Shown here in pieces: positions 9,265-18,012 of a DNA stretch of 64,000 bases (the stretch's first letter is position 1; each line of letters starts with the position of its first letter). The DNA is taken from NCBI RefSeq assembly GCF_003315245.1, contig NZ_QNRT01000003.1, forward strand, positions 184,852 to 248,851. The letters run 5' to 3'. The notes under the pieces are model-generated. The model had not been told where the DNA came from. It did no database searches and was given only the letters and a program-made list of their open reading frames with translations. Both the position numbers and the translations under genes were made by a program. This DNA comes from Arenicella xantha (GTDB taxonomy: Bacteria > Pseudomonadota > Gammaproteobacteria > Arenicellales > Arenicellaceae).

Positions 9265-9890
9265 AGTTTCTCATTGGAGTGTTTTTTACTAAATCGGCAT
9301 AGCGCGATTTCGCCAAACAGGTTGGGCATCAACCGTAGTCTTATGCTTTGACTGTTAGTGCGGTGTACGGCGATCGATGATTCAATAGTGAAATCAAGTT
9401 GTTCGCACAGTTCGTGAAAATCTTGAATTGTGCAAAGGTGGATGTTCGGAGTGTCGTACCATTTGTAGGGTAGTTCATCGCTCACTGGCATAAACCCGCC
9501 TAAGCCAATTTGTAGGCGATTGCGCCAGTAGGCAAAGTTAGGAAATGTCACAATGCCTTGTTTGCCAACGCGCATCATTTCTTGCAATAACGCCTTTGGA
9601 TTTCGCATGGCTTGTAGCGTTAGGGACAAAATGACGAAATCAAATGCGTCAGTACTGAAGTGATCCAGGCCGCGATCCAAGTTGGTTTGTATGACGTTCA
9701 CGCCGTTTTCTATGCATTGAGCAATCTTCTCAGGATTTAATTCGACTCCGTAGCCGGTTACTTGCTTTTCGCGCTGTAGGTGCTGGAGCAGTGCGCCGTT
9801 GCCGCATCCGAGATCCATGACATGACTACCGGGCGTAATCCAATCTGAGATGACTCGAAGGTCGTGGCGCGACAGGCCATTTTGCTGCAT
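9261..9890 (-). CDS. metW: MetW, methionine biosynthesis methyltransferase-fold protein
   Basis: MetW has a class I methyltransferase fold (VMDLGCGNGALL, the SAM-binding loop) and partners MetX in homoserine acylation. Family blocks include VTGYGVELNPEKI, VIQTNLDRGL, FPNFAYWRNR and YDTPNIHLCT. I chose the ATG at 9890 because the product then begins like known MetW proteins and lies 4 bp past the metX stop. An in-frame ATG at 9920 would overlap metX by 26 bp and add ten residues. It ends in an ATGA overlap with the DUF1456 gene. Length is 209 residues, slightly above the usual ~195-200. Confidence 0.93.
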   Translation of the reverse strand: MQQNGLSRHDLRVISDWITPGSHVMDLGCGNGALLQHLQREKQVTGYGVELNPEKIAQCIENGVNVIQTNLDRGLDHFSTDAFDFVILSLTLQAMRNPKALLQEMMRVGKQGIVTFPNFAYWRNRLQIGLGGFMPVSDELPYKWYDTPNIHLCTIQDFHELCEQLDFTIESSIAVHRTNSQSIRLRLMPNLFGEIALCRFSKKHSNEKL

Positions 9891-9894
9891 GATT

Positions 9895-11046
9895 TTATTC
9901 ACTGTCGGCCTCACATTCATTGGCTATGCGCGTCATATAGGCGCGTAACACGTCAATATAATTGTCAATTTCTAACAAGAATGAGTCATGCCCGTGAGGG
10001 CTCTCCACTTCGGCATAACTTACTGCTAAGCGATTACTTTGCAGTGCGCGCACAATTTCACGTGAACGTTCGACCGAGAAGCGCCAATCACTGGTGAAGG
10101 ATACCACCAAGAAGTTGGCTTTGACGGGTTGCAGCGCAACGTTCAATTGCCCCTCATGTGCGGCTGCCGGATCGAAGTAGTCGAGGGCTTTAGTCATCAG
10201 CAAATAGGTATTGGCATCGAATCGATTAACAAATTGGTCGCCTTGGTATCGCAGGTAGCTTTCGACTTCAAACTCGGGCGTGAACTCATAATCAAATTGT
10301 GCTTTTTGGCGCAGACTTCGGCCAAATTTATGTGCCATCGAGTCATCTGACAAATAGGTGATATGCCCAAGCATCCGCGCGATTCGTAGCCCTCTCGTTG
10401 GGCGCGTGTTGAATTGGTAGTAGTTGCCGTCATGAAACTCGGGGTCGGTGCGAATTGCTTGTCGAGCGACGTCATTAAAGCCGATGTTCTGAGCCGTAAG
10501 CTTCGCTGCTGACGCGATCACCACCGCGTGTTTAAGGCGCTCTGGGTAGGTAATGCTCCATTGTAGGACCTGCATGCCACCTAGACTGCCACCAATCACC
10601 GCGGCCCATTGTTGTATGCCTAATGTTTCGCTCAGTCGGGCTTGTGATTCAACCCAGTCTCGAACCGTAACGATCGGAAATTCAGGGCCGTATGGCTGGC
10701 CAGTTTTTGGGTTAATTGAGCTGGGGCCGGTGCTGCCGCTGCAACCTCCTAAATTATTGCTGCAGACCACAAAAAAACGATTGGTGTCGATGGCTTTGCC
10801 GGGGCCAACTAAGGCGTCCCACCAACCCGGGTTTTTGTCGCTCTCATGGTGTCGGCCGGCCGCATGATGGTCGCTGCTAAGCGCGTGACAAACCAAGACG
10901 GCATTGCTGGCGTCAGCATTGAGTTGACCGTAGGTTTCATACACCAGTTGGTAGGTCTCTAGTTGCCCGCTGCTGCTAAGCAGTAGCGGTTCGGTAAACG
11001 TGGCTACCTGAGGCGTAACAATTCCAATCGAGCTTGGCGCGTGCAT
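9895..11046 (-). CDS. metX: Homoserine O-acyltransferase MetX
   Basis: Alpha/beta-hydrolase-fold enzyme that acylates L-homoserine at the start of methionine synthesis (acetyl- or succinyl-CoA donor). At 383 residues it has standard length. Visible are the LVCHALS oxyanion segment (51-57), [17 protein letters not shown] (97-113), the nucleophile elbow IGGSLGGMQ with Ser154, a late SFTSDWRFS for the catalytic Asp and SPHGHDSFL for the His. Many gammaproteobacterial MetX enzymes use succinyl-CoA, but I cannot settle the donor from motifs alone. It lies 3 bp downstream of yggT and directly upstream of metW. Confidence 0.96.
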   Translation of the reverse strand: MHAPSSIGIVTPQVATFTEPLLLSSSGQLETYQLVYETYGQLNADASNAVLVCHALSSDHHAAGRHHESDKNPGWWDALVGPGKAIDTNRFFVVCSNNLGGCSGSTGPSSINPKTGQPYGPEFPIVTVRDWVESQARLSETLGIQQWAAVIGGSLGGMQVLQWSITYPERLKHAVVIASAAKLTAQNIGFNDVARQAIRTDPEFHDGNYYQFNTRPTRGLRIARMLGHITYLSDDSMAHKFGRSLRQKAQFDYEFTPEFEVESYLRYQGDQFVNRFDANTYLLMTKALDYFDPAAAHEGQLNVALQPVKANFLVVSFTSDWRFSVERSREIVRALQSNRLAVSYAEVESPHGHDSFLLEIDNYIDVLRAYMTRIANECEADSE

Positions 11047-11049
11047 AGC

Positions 11050-11601
11050 TTACAGCGGTAGTGGGAGTAGATATGCCCGGATCAAGTGTAAGGTAAATTG
11101 CAGTAGTAGCAGTACAATCACCGGCGAGAAATCCAGTCCAGCGATCGGCGGTATAAGCCGTCTAGCAGGATCCAGTAGGGGTTGGCCAATAGAGTTCGCT
11201 ACCGCCAACACTGGATGATAGCTGTGTGGGTTGATCCAGCTTGCGATGATGCCAATGATAATGCTAGCGAAGAACAAATGAATGCAGTACTTCAACACTA
11301 AGCCGATACTCATCAGGAGCAACATGGCGGGTTGGGTTGAGTAGCTAGTGAGCGCAAAAAACACTAACAACTTTATTAGTGCGACAATCAACGCCAGCGC
11401 CAGTGTTGCGCTGTCAATGGTGCGAATGCTGGGGAGTAGCTTGCGTAGCGGAATCACAACAGGGTTAGTTAGCGTAATCACAAATTGGCCTAGCTCATTA
11501 CGAAAATCAGCTCGAACCCACTGCATCCAGAAGCGCAATAACACAATGTAAAGCGCCAGCGACAGGATGGCTTGAATCAGAAAATTGGTGGCATTTTGCA
11601 T
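11050..11601 (-). CDS. yggT: YggT family integral membrane protein
   Basis: 183-residue inner-membrane protein made of two YggT repeats, each a hairpin of hydrophobic segments. The first carries NPVVIPLRKLLPSI (about 46-59), the second HPVLAVANSIGQPLLDPARRLIPPIAGLDFSP near 129-159; the phrase P-x(3)-R-x(2)-IP-x-I is the family hallmark. Function is not established; linked experimentally in other bacteria to osmotic or ion stress and cell-division-related membrane organisation. It follows proC by 67 bp and precedes metX by 3 bp, as in Pseudomonas. Confidence 0.93.
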   Translation of the reverse strand: MQNATNFLIQAILSLALYIVLLRFWMQWVRADFRNELGQFVITLTNPVVIPLRKLLPSIRTIDSATLALALIVALIKLLVFFALTSYSTQPAMLLLMSIGLVLKYCIHLFFASIIIGIIASWINPHSYHPVLAVANSIGQPLLDPARRLIPPIAGLDFSPVIVLLLLQFTLHLIRAYLLPLPL

Positions 11602-11668
11602 AATTCTATCTATATTCCTCGTTACATGCAGATGGTTGATCGTTACATGTGACTCATTGTTTGAGTTG

Positions 11669-12487
11669 TTAGGCTAGCTCGTTGGCTAGTTGCTCGGAGC
11701 GATTTTTAGCGGCTGCAAAAGCATGGCTCACGATATCTTGTAATTGGGCGCCTTCGAACGCTAGAAGCGCTTGCTCAGTAGTGCCACCAGGTGAGGTGAC
11801 ATTGTCGATTAAGGTGCTTAGTGGCTCATCGCTGCGGGAAATGAGTTCGGCGGCACCGGCAGCAGTCTGCACCGCTAAGCGTAGCGCCGAGTCTCGATCT
11901 AAACCGGCTTTACTAGCCGCGTTTACTAAACATTCAATAAATAGCATGAAATACGCTGGTCCGCTTCCTGACAAGGCCGTTACGGCGTCAATATCCGCCT
12001 CTTGTTCGACCCATTCGCATATTCCGACTGCCTGCATAAGCTTTTCGGCTTCATCTTTTTGTGATTCCGTTACGCTGGTGCTGGCAAAGAGGCCGCTAGC
12101 GCCGCAGCCGACTAAGGCTGGGGTATTCGGCATTACGCGGACTACCGCGTGATTATACTCCAACCAGTGCTGAATTGAGCTAACGCGAATGCCGGCGACA
12201 ACGGACATGATTAATGGCTTGGATTGCGCAAATGATGCGGCTAGTGGGAGCACAACTTGTTGCATTATTTGTGGCTTAATTGCCAGCACCACAATCTGTG
12301 AGTTTTCGATCACTTCAGCATTACTGGAGCAAGCGTGCAGACCAAGTTCTGCGGCTAAGTTTTCGACCTTTGCTTGGTTTGGGTCGTAAACGTATAGATG
12401 GCTTGCAGCTAAACCGTTTTCAATAAGGCCGCCAATAAGGCTGGATGCCATATTGCCAGCGCCAATAAATCCAATGTTTGTGGTCAC
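11669..12487 (-). CDS. proC: Pyrroline-5-carboxylate reductase
   Basis: Last enzyme of proline synthesis: reduces 1-pyrroline-5-carboxylate to L-proline with NAD(P)H in the cytoplasm. 272 residues, normal length. The Rossmann motif GFIGAGNMASSLIGG is at 6-20, VRVMPNTPALVGCGASGL in the middle, and the diagnostic C-terminal signature TALSGSGPAYFMLFIE (about 170-185) then LIDNVTSPGGTTEQAL follow. It sits between yggS and yggT, the conserved gammaproteobacterial order. Confidence 0.97.
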   Translation of the reverse strand: MTTNIGFIGAGNMASSLIGGLIENGLAASHLYVYDPNQAKVENLAAELGLHACSSNAEVIENSQIVVLAIKPQIMQQVVLPLAASFAQSKPLIMSVVAGIRVSSIQHWLEYNHAVVRVMPNTPALVGCGASGLFASTSVTESQKDEAEKLMQAVGICEWVEQEADIDAVTALSGSGPAYFMLFIECLVNAASKAGLDRDSALRLAVQTAAGAAELISRSDEPLSTLIDNVTSPGGTTEQALLAFEGAQLQDIVSHAFAAAKNRSEQLANELA

Positions 12488-12609
12488 GATTATTTAGGTA
12501 AGTGGGCTCAAGCCCCGATGATCAATGTTTGACTAATTGTAACGGGAATCAAGCAAGCATGAAATCAATGCGAGCAGTATTCTGCTGGTTTGCCACAAGA
12601 TATTCTTGC

Positions 12610-13302
12610 TTATTGTCGCGCCCCAAATAGATCTGTGCCAACCCGCACCATGGTGCTGCCTTCGGCGATAGCGGATTCCACATCGTTTGACATTCCCATT
12701 GATAGTTCATTCATACCTAAGCCGTGACGTTGATTGGTAAGGCTTAACAGTTCGCGGGCTTTGGCAAAGGTGGCGCGTTGCGCATGACTGTCGGTTTGTG
12801 CTTTAGGTATCAGCATAAAGCCAACCAGTTGAGCGCCATCTAGGTTAGCGATTTGGGCGCATAAGTCGGGGGCTTCGGAGTACGCTACGCCGGCTTTGCT
12901 GTCTTCGTCATCGATATTTATTTGCACCAACAGCTTGGGTTGTTGTTCGCGCTCATTGTGTTGCACGATACGGCGAGCAATTTTGAGTCGATCGATGCCG
13001 TGTATCCACGCAAAATGATTGGCAATGAGCTTAGTCTTATTAGATTGGATCTGGCCAATGAAGTGCCATTCCAAACGGGTGTCCGTTAGCTCGGCTTGTT
13101 TGTCCAGCGCTTCCTGTAGGTAGTTTTCACCAGTGTGTTTCAGGCCGCAATCGTAAAAAGCGCGGATTAGATCGGGTGTCTGTCGCTTAGAGGCGCCGAT
13201 CAAGCGAACGCTATGCGACTCCCTATTGGCCTCTGTGCAGGCATTATGTATACGGCTCAATACCTTAGACAGCTGTTGTGATGCGTAATCGTGGTTACTC
13301 AT
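12610..13302 (-). CDS. yggS: YggS/PLPBP family pyridoxal-phosphate homeostasis protein
   Basis: Cytoplasmic PLP-binding protein (230 residues) that buffers pyridoxal phosphate and affects amino-acid metabolism. It has the alanine-racemase N-terminal barrel: VRLIGASKRQ contains the PLP lysine (Lys39 by position), then GENYLQEA, WHFIGQIQSNK, INIDDEDSKAG, LSMGMSNDVESAI and VRVGTDLFG, where the phosphate-binding loop lies. It is divergent from pilT with a 72-bp gap, as in Pseudomonas. Confidence 0.96.
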   Translation of the reverse strand: MSNHDYASQQLSKVLSRIHNACTEANRESHSVRLIGASKRQTPDLIRAFYDCGLKHTGENYLQEALDKQAELTDTRLEWHFIGQIQSNKTKLIANHFAWIHGIDRLKIARRIVQHNEREQQPKLLVQINIDDEDSKAGVAYSEAPDLCAQIANLDGAQLVGFMLIPKAQTDSHAQRATFAKARELLSLTNQRHGLGMNELSMGMSNDVESAIAEGSTMVRVGTDLFGARQ

Positions 13303-13311
13303 TGGTTGATT

Positions 13312-13340
13312 TTGTGGTTATACTTGCTTAACTCTAGAAT
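13312..13340 (+). promoter_or_regulatory. Predicted sigma-70 promoter of pilTU
   Basis: TTGTGG (13312-13317) and TAGAAT (13335-13340) are separated by exactly 17 bp. Transcription would start near 13347 and give a leader of about 28 nt before the pilT ATG. The prediction rests on hexamer match and spacing only. Confidence 0.55.
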
Positions 13341-13374
13341 TTTAAATTGTATCGTACAAATCCTCGGAGAAGGT

Positions 13375-14412
13375 ATGGACATAGCAGAACTGCTCGCGTT
13401 TGCGCAAAAAAATAAAGCCTCTGATTTACATCTCTCATCAGGCTTACCTCCTATGATTCGTGTTGACGGCGACATGAAACGTATCGATTTACCCATGTTG
13501 GAAGCGGAAACCGTGATCAGCATGATTTTCGACATCATGAACGACCAACAGCGTAAGACCTATGAGGAGAACCTCGAGGTGGATTTCTCGTTTGAAATTC
13601 CGAATGTGTCGCGGTTTCGTGTGAATGCCTTTAATCAAGATCGTGGGCCAGCGGCGGTGTTTAGAACCATTCCGTCGGTGGTGCTTAGTTTGGAAGATCT
13701 TGACGCACCACAAATTTTTCGTGAGTTAGTACAAAAGCCACGCGGACTGATTTTAGTTACTGGGCCGACTGGTTCAGGTAAGTCAACGACCTTGGCGGCG
13801 ATGGTTGACCATATTAATGAAAAGCAGCGCTCGCACATTCTGACGGTTGAAGACCCAATCGAATTCGTACATAAAAGTAAACGGTGTTTGATTAATCAGC
13901 GTGAACTTCATAAAGATACTCACAGTTTTGAAAATGCCCTAAAGTCGGCTCTGCGTGAAGATCCAGACGTTATCTTAGTCGGCGAGTTGCGTGACTTGGA
14001 AACCATTCGGTTGGCCATGACTGCGGCCGAAACGGGTCACTTGGTGCTAGCCACCTTGCATACCAGTTCAGCCCCGAAAACTATCGACCGTGTGGTTGAC
14101 GTATTTCCGGCTGAAGAAAAATCAATGGTGCGTTCAATGCTGTCGGAATCAATACAGTCGGTTATCTCGCAAACACTGATTAAAAAGGTAGGCGGGGGGC
14201 GAGTTGCCGCACATGAAATAATGGTAGGCACGTCAGCGATTCGGAATTTGATCCGTGAGGATAAGATTGCACAGATGTATTCGATGATTCAAACCGGCCA
14301 AAATGAAGGTATGCAGACCTTGGATCAGTGTCTTGAGAAATTGGTGCGCGACCGCTTAATCACTCGTGGTGACGCCCGATCTCGTGCCGTCGACAAGAGT
14401 AAGTTCTTGTAA
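13375..14412 (+). CDS. pilT: Type IV pilus retraction ATPase PilT
   Basis: Hexameric cytoplasmic ATPase that powers pilus retraction and twitching motility. The start at 13375 (MDIAELLAFA) is preceded by GGAGAAGG; a longer open frame from 13291 has no site and would extend into the promoter. The product has 345 residues. Walker A GPTGSGKST is at 130-138, the Asp box with TVEDPIEF follows, Walker B is DPDVILVGELRD, the His box ETGHLVLATLHTSSA, and the PilT-specific AIRNLIREDK lies near the C-terminus. It is followed by pilU after 58 bp. Confidence 0.97.
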   Translation: MDIAELLAFAQKNKASDLHLSSGLPPMIRVDGDMKRIDLPMLEAETVISMIFDIMNDQQRKTYEENLEVDFSFEIPNVSRFRVNAFNQDRGPAAVFRTIPSVVLSLEDLDAPQIFRELVQKPRGLILVTGPTGSGKSTTLAAMVDHINEKQRSHILTVEDPIEFVHKSKRCLINQRELHKDTHSFENALKSALREDPDVILVGELRDLETIRLAMTAAETGHLVLATLHTSSAPKTIDRVVDVFPAEEKSMVRSMLSESIQSVISQTLIKKVGGGRVAAHEIMVGTSAIRNLIREDKIAQMYSMIQTGQNEGMQTLDQCLEKLVRDRLITRGDARSRAVDKSKFL

Positions 14413-14470
14413 AGTAGAAATATAGATATGAATTTAGCGGAAGTTGAAAGTAATAGTGGAGTGGTAAAGC

Positions 14471-15601
14471 ATGTATAAAATGGCAGATCTTTTGCGCGCG
14501 ATGGTGGTGAAAAACGCGTCCGACTTGTTTATCACCGCTAACGCAACACCAAGTTTTAAGGTAGACGGTAAAATATTTCCGATTGCGGGAACTCCCCTGG
14601 ATGGCAAAGATTCGCAAGAGCTTTGCTACAGCATTATGAACGAGGAGCAACGGCGCGTCTTTGAAGGCACTAAAGAGTGTAATTTTGCGATCCATCCAAA
14701 ACAAATTGGTCGTTTCCGTGTCAATGTATTCATTCAGCAAAATTGTGTCGGCATGGTTTTACGTGCAATTAAGACCAATATTCCGACTACCGAGGAGCTG
14801 CAAATTCCTGATGTCTTGAAAAAGATGATCATGAAGAAGCGTGGTTTACTGATTTTTGTTGGTGGTACCGGTACTGGTAAAAGTACCTCAATGGCCGCAT
14901 TGGTGGACTACCGTAATCGGAATGCTCAAGATCATATAATCACCATTGAAGATCCGATCGAGTATATGCATACGCATAAAAAATCGATCGTGACGCAACG
15001 CGAAGTGGGCGTCGACACCGACTCTTTCGACAGTGCTTTGATTAACGCGATGCGACAAGCACCAGACGTCATCCAGATTGGTGAGATTCGGACGCGTGAA
15101 ACGATGGATGCGGCGATTGTGTTTTCCGAAACGGGTCACTTATGTATTGCTACGTTGCACGCTAACAACTCCTACCAAGCCTTGGATCGAATATTTAACT
15201 TCTTTCCAGCGGATCGTCGTGATCAGCTGGCAATGGATCTGTCTCTCAATTTATACGGACTGGTTTCGCAGCGCTTGCTGCCGGTTAAAGATCGCGAGGG
15301 ACGAGTGCCTGCGGTGGAAGTACTAATTAACAGTCCAATGATTGCGGATTTGATTAAAGATCATAAAATTAATGAGATTCGCACCGCTATTCAAAAGTCA
15401 ACCGAATGGGGTATGCAGACGTTTGACCAATCGTTATTTGATTTGCATGAACGTGATTTGATTACTTATGAGGATGCAATTAAAAACGCCGAGTCAGAGA
15501 ATGATCTTCGCTTGGCTATTAAGTTACGTGGTAAAGGTGCGGGATCAACGGAGTTTGGAGAAACGCTCGCAGATGTGGCCATTCAAGAGGATGACTACTA
15601 A
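14471..15601 (+). CDS. pilU: PilT paralogue PilU, accessory retraction ATPase
   Basis: 376-residue ATPase that acts with PilT in pilus retraction under load. Walker A GGTGTGKST is at 131-139, then ITIEDPIEYMHTHKKS, Walker B APDVIQIGEIR, and ETGHLCIATLHANNS. Unlike PilT it lacks the AIRNLIRE sequence (here SPMIADLIKDHK) and has a longer acidic C-terminal tail, both typical of PilU. A GGAG precedes the ATG by about 11 nt. The gene is convergent with pyrB across the 14-bp tandem repeat. Confidence 0.95.
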   Translation: MYKMADLLRAMVVKNASDLFITANATPSFKVDGKIFPIAGTPLDGKDSQELCYSIMNEEQRRVFEGTKECNFAIHPKQIGRFRVNVFIQQNCVGMVLRAIKTNIPTTEELQIPDVLKKMIMKKRGLLIFVGGTGTGKSTSMAALVDYRNRNAQDHIITIEDPIEYMHTHKKSIVTQREVGVDTDSFDSALINAMRQAPDVIQIGEIRTRETMDAAIVFSETGHLCIATLHANNSYQALDRIFNFFPADRRDQLAMDLSLNLYGLVSQRLLPVKDREGRVPAVEVLINSPMIADLIKDHKINEIRTAIQKSTEWGMQTFDQSLFDLHERDLITYEDAIKNAESENDLRLAIKLRGKGAGSTEFGETLADVAIQEDDY

Positions 15602-15614
15602 ACTGCCAACGTTA

Positions 15615-15698
15615 GGCGCCTTTTGATAAAGGCGCTTGCTTAAAGGCGCTTGCTTGAAGGCGCTTGCTTGAAGGCGCTTGCTTGAAGGCGCTTGCTTA
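15615..15698. repeat. Terminator-like hairpin expanded into five 14-bp tandem repeats
   Basis: The stem GCGCCTTT (15616-15623), loop TGAT, arm AAAGGCGC (15628-15635) follows the pilU stop. Its right arm is the first of five head-to-tail 14-bp units AAGGCGCTTGCTTR at 15629-15642, 15643-15656, 15657-15670, 15671-15684 and 15685-15698; they differ only at the last base (A,G,G,G,A). The hairpin has no T tract, so if it terminates transcription it is weak. The repeat lies between convergent pilU and pyrB, outside both coding regions. Confidence 0.95.
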
Positions 15699-15723
15699 AA
15701 GACAGTTTGCGAGTGCTTTGAGA

Positions 15724-16641
15724 TTACATTTTGTCGAGCAGCATGGCTAGTAGTGCCATTCTTACCGGCACGCCATAGCTTGCTTGCTTGAAGTAGACCG
15801 CGTTCGGGAGATCGTCGACCTCAGTGCAGATTTCATCGATGCGCGGTAATGGGTCGAGAATCAAGCAGTTAGAGCCTTCGACATCTGGGCGCGTCAAGCG
15901 ATACTTTCGACGGTTGCGCTCGAATAGGTCTCGGTCAACAAAGCGCTCTTCCTGTAAGCGATTTACGTAAGCGACATCATAGCCGTCATGCAGGTTGACC
16001 TGCGATTTTACTTCACATTCCACTTCAGCCGCGCGTAATTCATCCAACATGCTTTGGCTAGGTAGTAACTCAGCTGGGCCGGTAAACGTAAAGCGATTGT
16101 TGGCGTATTGTGATAACAAGCGCGATAGAGAATGAATACTTCGAGATTGAAGTGAATCATAGCCAAACACGATGTCGAGGTTGTCTAGGCGACCCTTCTC
16201 TTTATAAATGGTGTAGGCGTCTATTAACGCTTGGGTTGGATGTTCATTGCCTCCATCACCAGCGTTAATAAATGGCACCGCACTTGTTTGTGCCGCAATC
16301 GAGGCGCTACCGGGTAACGCATGTCGCATCACGATAATGTCCGCATAGCTCTCGACCATACGAATCAAATCTTCCAAACTTTCGCCTTTTTCAAATGACG
16401 TTGAACTGGCGTTTTGGGCAAAGACCATGCCAGCCTTGAGTCGCTGGGCGGCGCTCTGAAAGCTCATCATGGTGCGTGAACTGGGCTCAAAAAATAACAA
16501 TGCCACAACTTTGTCATCGAGCAAATCAATGCGGCCGTCGCTTACTATGCTATCGGCCATCGTGTCGGTTGCGGCAAAAATCAGTTTAATTATATTCGGA
16601 GTTAACTGTTGCGAGGAAATCAGAGACTTAAACGGGAGCAT
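15724..16641 (-). CDS. pyrB: Aspartate carbamoyltransferase catalytic subunit
   Basis: Second step of pyrimidine synthesis: carbamoyl phosphate plus aspartate gives carbamoylaspartate. 305 residues, about the E. coli catalytic length. Carbamoyl-phosphate residues are present: SSRT at 54-57, FEKGE at 83-87, RH at 106-107 and HPTQ at 134-137. The aspartate-binding RLQ (228-230, NRLQEER) is also present. The normally conserved HPLPR motif is DPLPR here (263-267). No regulatory pyrI or pyrR and no pyrC is adjacent. It is the last gene of the gshB-tonB-ruvX-pyrB set, 35 bp after ruvX. Confidence 0.94.
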   Translation of the reverse strand: MLPFKSLISSQQLTPNIIKLIFAATDTMADSIVSDGRIDLLDDKVVALLFFEPSSRTMMSFQSAAQRLKAGMVFAQNASSTSFEKGESLEDLIRMVESYADIIVMRHALPGSASIAAQTSAVPFINAGDGGNEHPTQALIDAYTIYKEKGRLDNLDIVFGYDSLQSRSIHSLSRLLSQYANNRFTFTGPAELLPSQSMLDELRAAEVECEVKSQVNLHDGYDVAYVNRLQEERFVDRDLFERNRRKYRLTRPDVEGSNCLILDPLPRIDEICTEVDDLPNAVYFKQASYGVPVRMALLAMLLDKM

Positions 16642-16676
16642 GGCGCGACCTCAACGAGAAGATGCGGCGAAGAATA

Positions 16677-17102
16677 TCACAGCGAAGAAGGTGACAGCGA
16701 GCGAAAATAGGACTCTAGAATTAGGCACGCTGCAACTTGATCGCGAAGTTCAATCTTTCGCTCAGTGCTCAGACGTTGCTGACTTAATTCGGCGTTGGCG
16801 GCGACCGAGGTCAAGCGCTCATCTACTTCGACGATCGGAATTTTATGTTGCTGTTGTATGTGACTTTTAAATCGGTTGACCAGTTTGGCAAGGTGCGGAT
16901 CATCCGATTGTGGGTCGCCAATGACGATTGTTTTTGGTTGCCACTCTTGGATGAGGGCATCTACCTTGCTCCAGTCAAGCCGCCCTCTGCTGGCCGTTAA
17001 TAGCCCGCACGGCGTTGCGCTACCGGTAAGTGCTTGACCGCTGGCGACACCGGTTCGTTTGAGCCCCAAATCAAAGGCTAATACCATCGAAAAATTTGTC
17101 AT
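16677..17102 (-). CDS. ruvX: Holliday junction resolvase-like protein RuvX/YqgF
   Basis: 141-residue RNase H-fold protein of the YqgF family, implicated in 16S rRNA 5' processing and proposed as a Holliday-junction resolvase. Family elements are LAFDLGLKRTGVA at the start (catalytic Asp), TIVIGDPQ in the middle, VDERLTSVAA (catalytic Glu) and the C-terminal RDQVAACLILESY with the last acidic residue. The ATG at 17102 lies 5 bp after the tonB stop; an internal ATG at codon 6 is also possible. Synteny with tonB and pyrB supports the call. Confidence 0.93.
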   Translation of the reverse strand: MTNFSMVLAFDLGLKRTGVASGQALTGSATPCGLLTASRGRLDWSKVDALIQEWQPKTIVIGDPQSDDPHLAKLVNRFKSHIQQQHKIPIVEVDERLTSVAANAELSQQRLSTERKIELRDQVAACLILESYFRSLSPSSL

Positions 17103-17107
17103 TCTGG

Positions 17108-18010
17108 CTATTTGCGTGGCAGTGACGCCGCGGTGCTGGTGAAACGATTGTCAGGCAAGAAGTGAACCGTTCGAGTGATAACTAAGACGTCGGTCTTGCG
17201 AAAAAAATCCTCATCTGGAAATACTGCAAACGGCGACGCATCACGCATGATGCGCTTGGCCGTTTCATTTAAGATTTTATGTTTAGAGGGCTCATTGATG
17301 TCTATGTCGCGTATTGTCCCGTTCGCGTTAATCTCAACCGTGATAATTAAACTGCCGTGAATTGCATTCGCTTTGATCTGTACTGGATAATTTGCGTTGC
17401 CAACAGCCGTAACCCGTTTCTTCCAGGCGTCGAGATATTCAGCGGCACCGTGTGCTTTGGTGAGCGGCGACAGAAACTCTTTCTTGGGCCTCTCGTTATA
17501 CTCTTTTTGCGCCTGAGCTAGTTTTGCGACCAATCGCTCACGTTCAAGTTGCCGAGCATTAATAGTGAATTTGTCCGGCCCAACGACCGCCTCACTGGAT
17601 TCCAGTTTAGTTTTTTCGGGGTTAAGGCGTTGCACCACCAATTCGCCGTCTTGCGCGGTAATGTATTGATCTGGTGTCAGGCTTGAGCTGGCTTCTTGAT
17701 TAGCGGTCTTCTGGACTGACTGGATTTTCGATGGGTTGACGGCTTTCCATGGCAACGGCGATTCGGCTGCTTGGTCATCATCGCCGCCACCTTCGTTGTC
17801 GGTGCTTGACACCACGTTGGCGTCTTCGACTGGGCGGTTATTTGACGAATTAAGCAGCACCACGTCTAACGTGTTGTCGGTGCTGGCACGCGACCCTATT
17901 TCGGGTAGTTTAAAACTAATGCCGAGAATAACGACAGCGTGCAACAGTGCCGAAAAAAAAGCGGTAACACTGAGTAAATCAGTCTGTGAACTACTTGAGT
18001 AATTACTCAT
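17108..18010 (-). CDS. TonB-domain energy transducer-like protein
   Basis: 300 residues: a short cytoplasmic N-terminus, one hydrophobic anchor (about 14-35), a long Asp/Ser/Pro-rich periplasmic linker, a charged coiled stretch (about 155-180, RQLERERLVAKLAQAQKEY) and a C-terminal TonB-like domain (about 195-290; YLDAWKKRVTAVGNANYP, then VEINANGTIRDIDI). It occupies the position of the tonB paralogue found between gshB and yqgE/ruvX in Pseudomonas. No exbB/exbD is nearby. Start lies 2 bp after the gshB stop. Confidence 0.85.
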   Translation of the reverse strand: MSNYSSSSQTDLLSVTAFFSALLHAVVILGISFKLPEIGSRASTDNTLDVVLLNSSNNRPVEDANVVSSTDNEGGGDDDQAAESPLPWKAVNPSKIQSVQKTANQEASSSLTPDQYITAQDGELVVQRLNPEKTKLESSEAVVGPDKFTINARQLERERLVAKLAQAQKEYNERPKKEFLSPLTKAHGAAEYLDAWKKRVTAVGNANYPVQIKANAIHGSLIITVEINANGTIRDIDINEPSKHKILNETAKRIMRDASPFAVFPDEDFFRKTDVLVITRTVHFLPDNRFTSTAASLPRK

Positions 18011-18012
18011 GT

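Noticed and set aside
13291..13374. Extended N-terminus for PilT
   Set aside because: The longer frame overlaps the predicted promoter; the ATG at 13375 has a good site and gives the standard 345-residue PilT.
15629..15698. CRISPR-like array
   Set aside because: 14-bp units are contiguous without spacers; simple tandem repeat.
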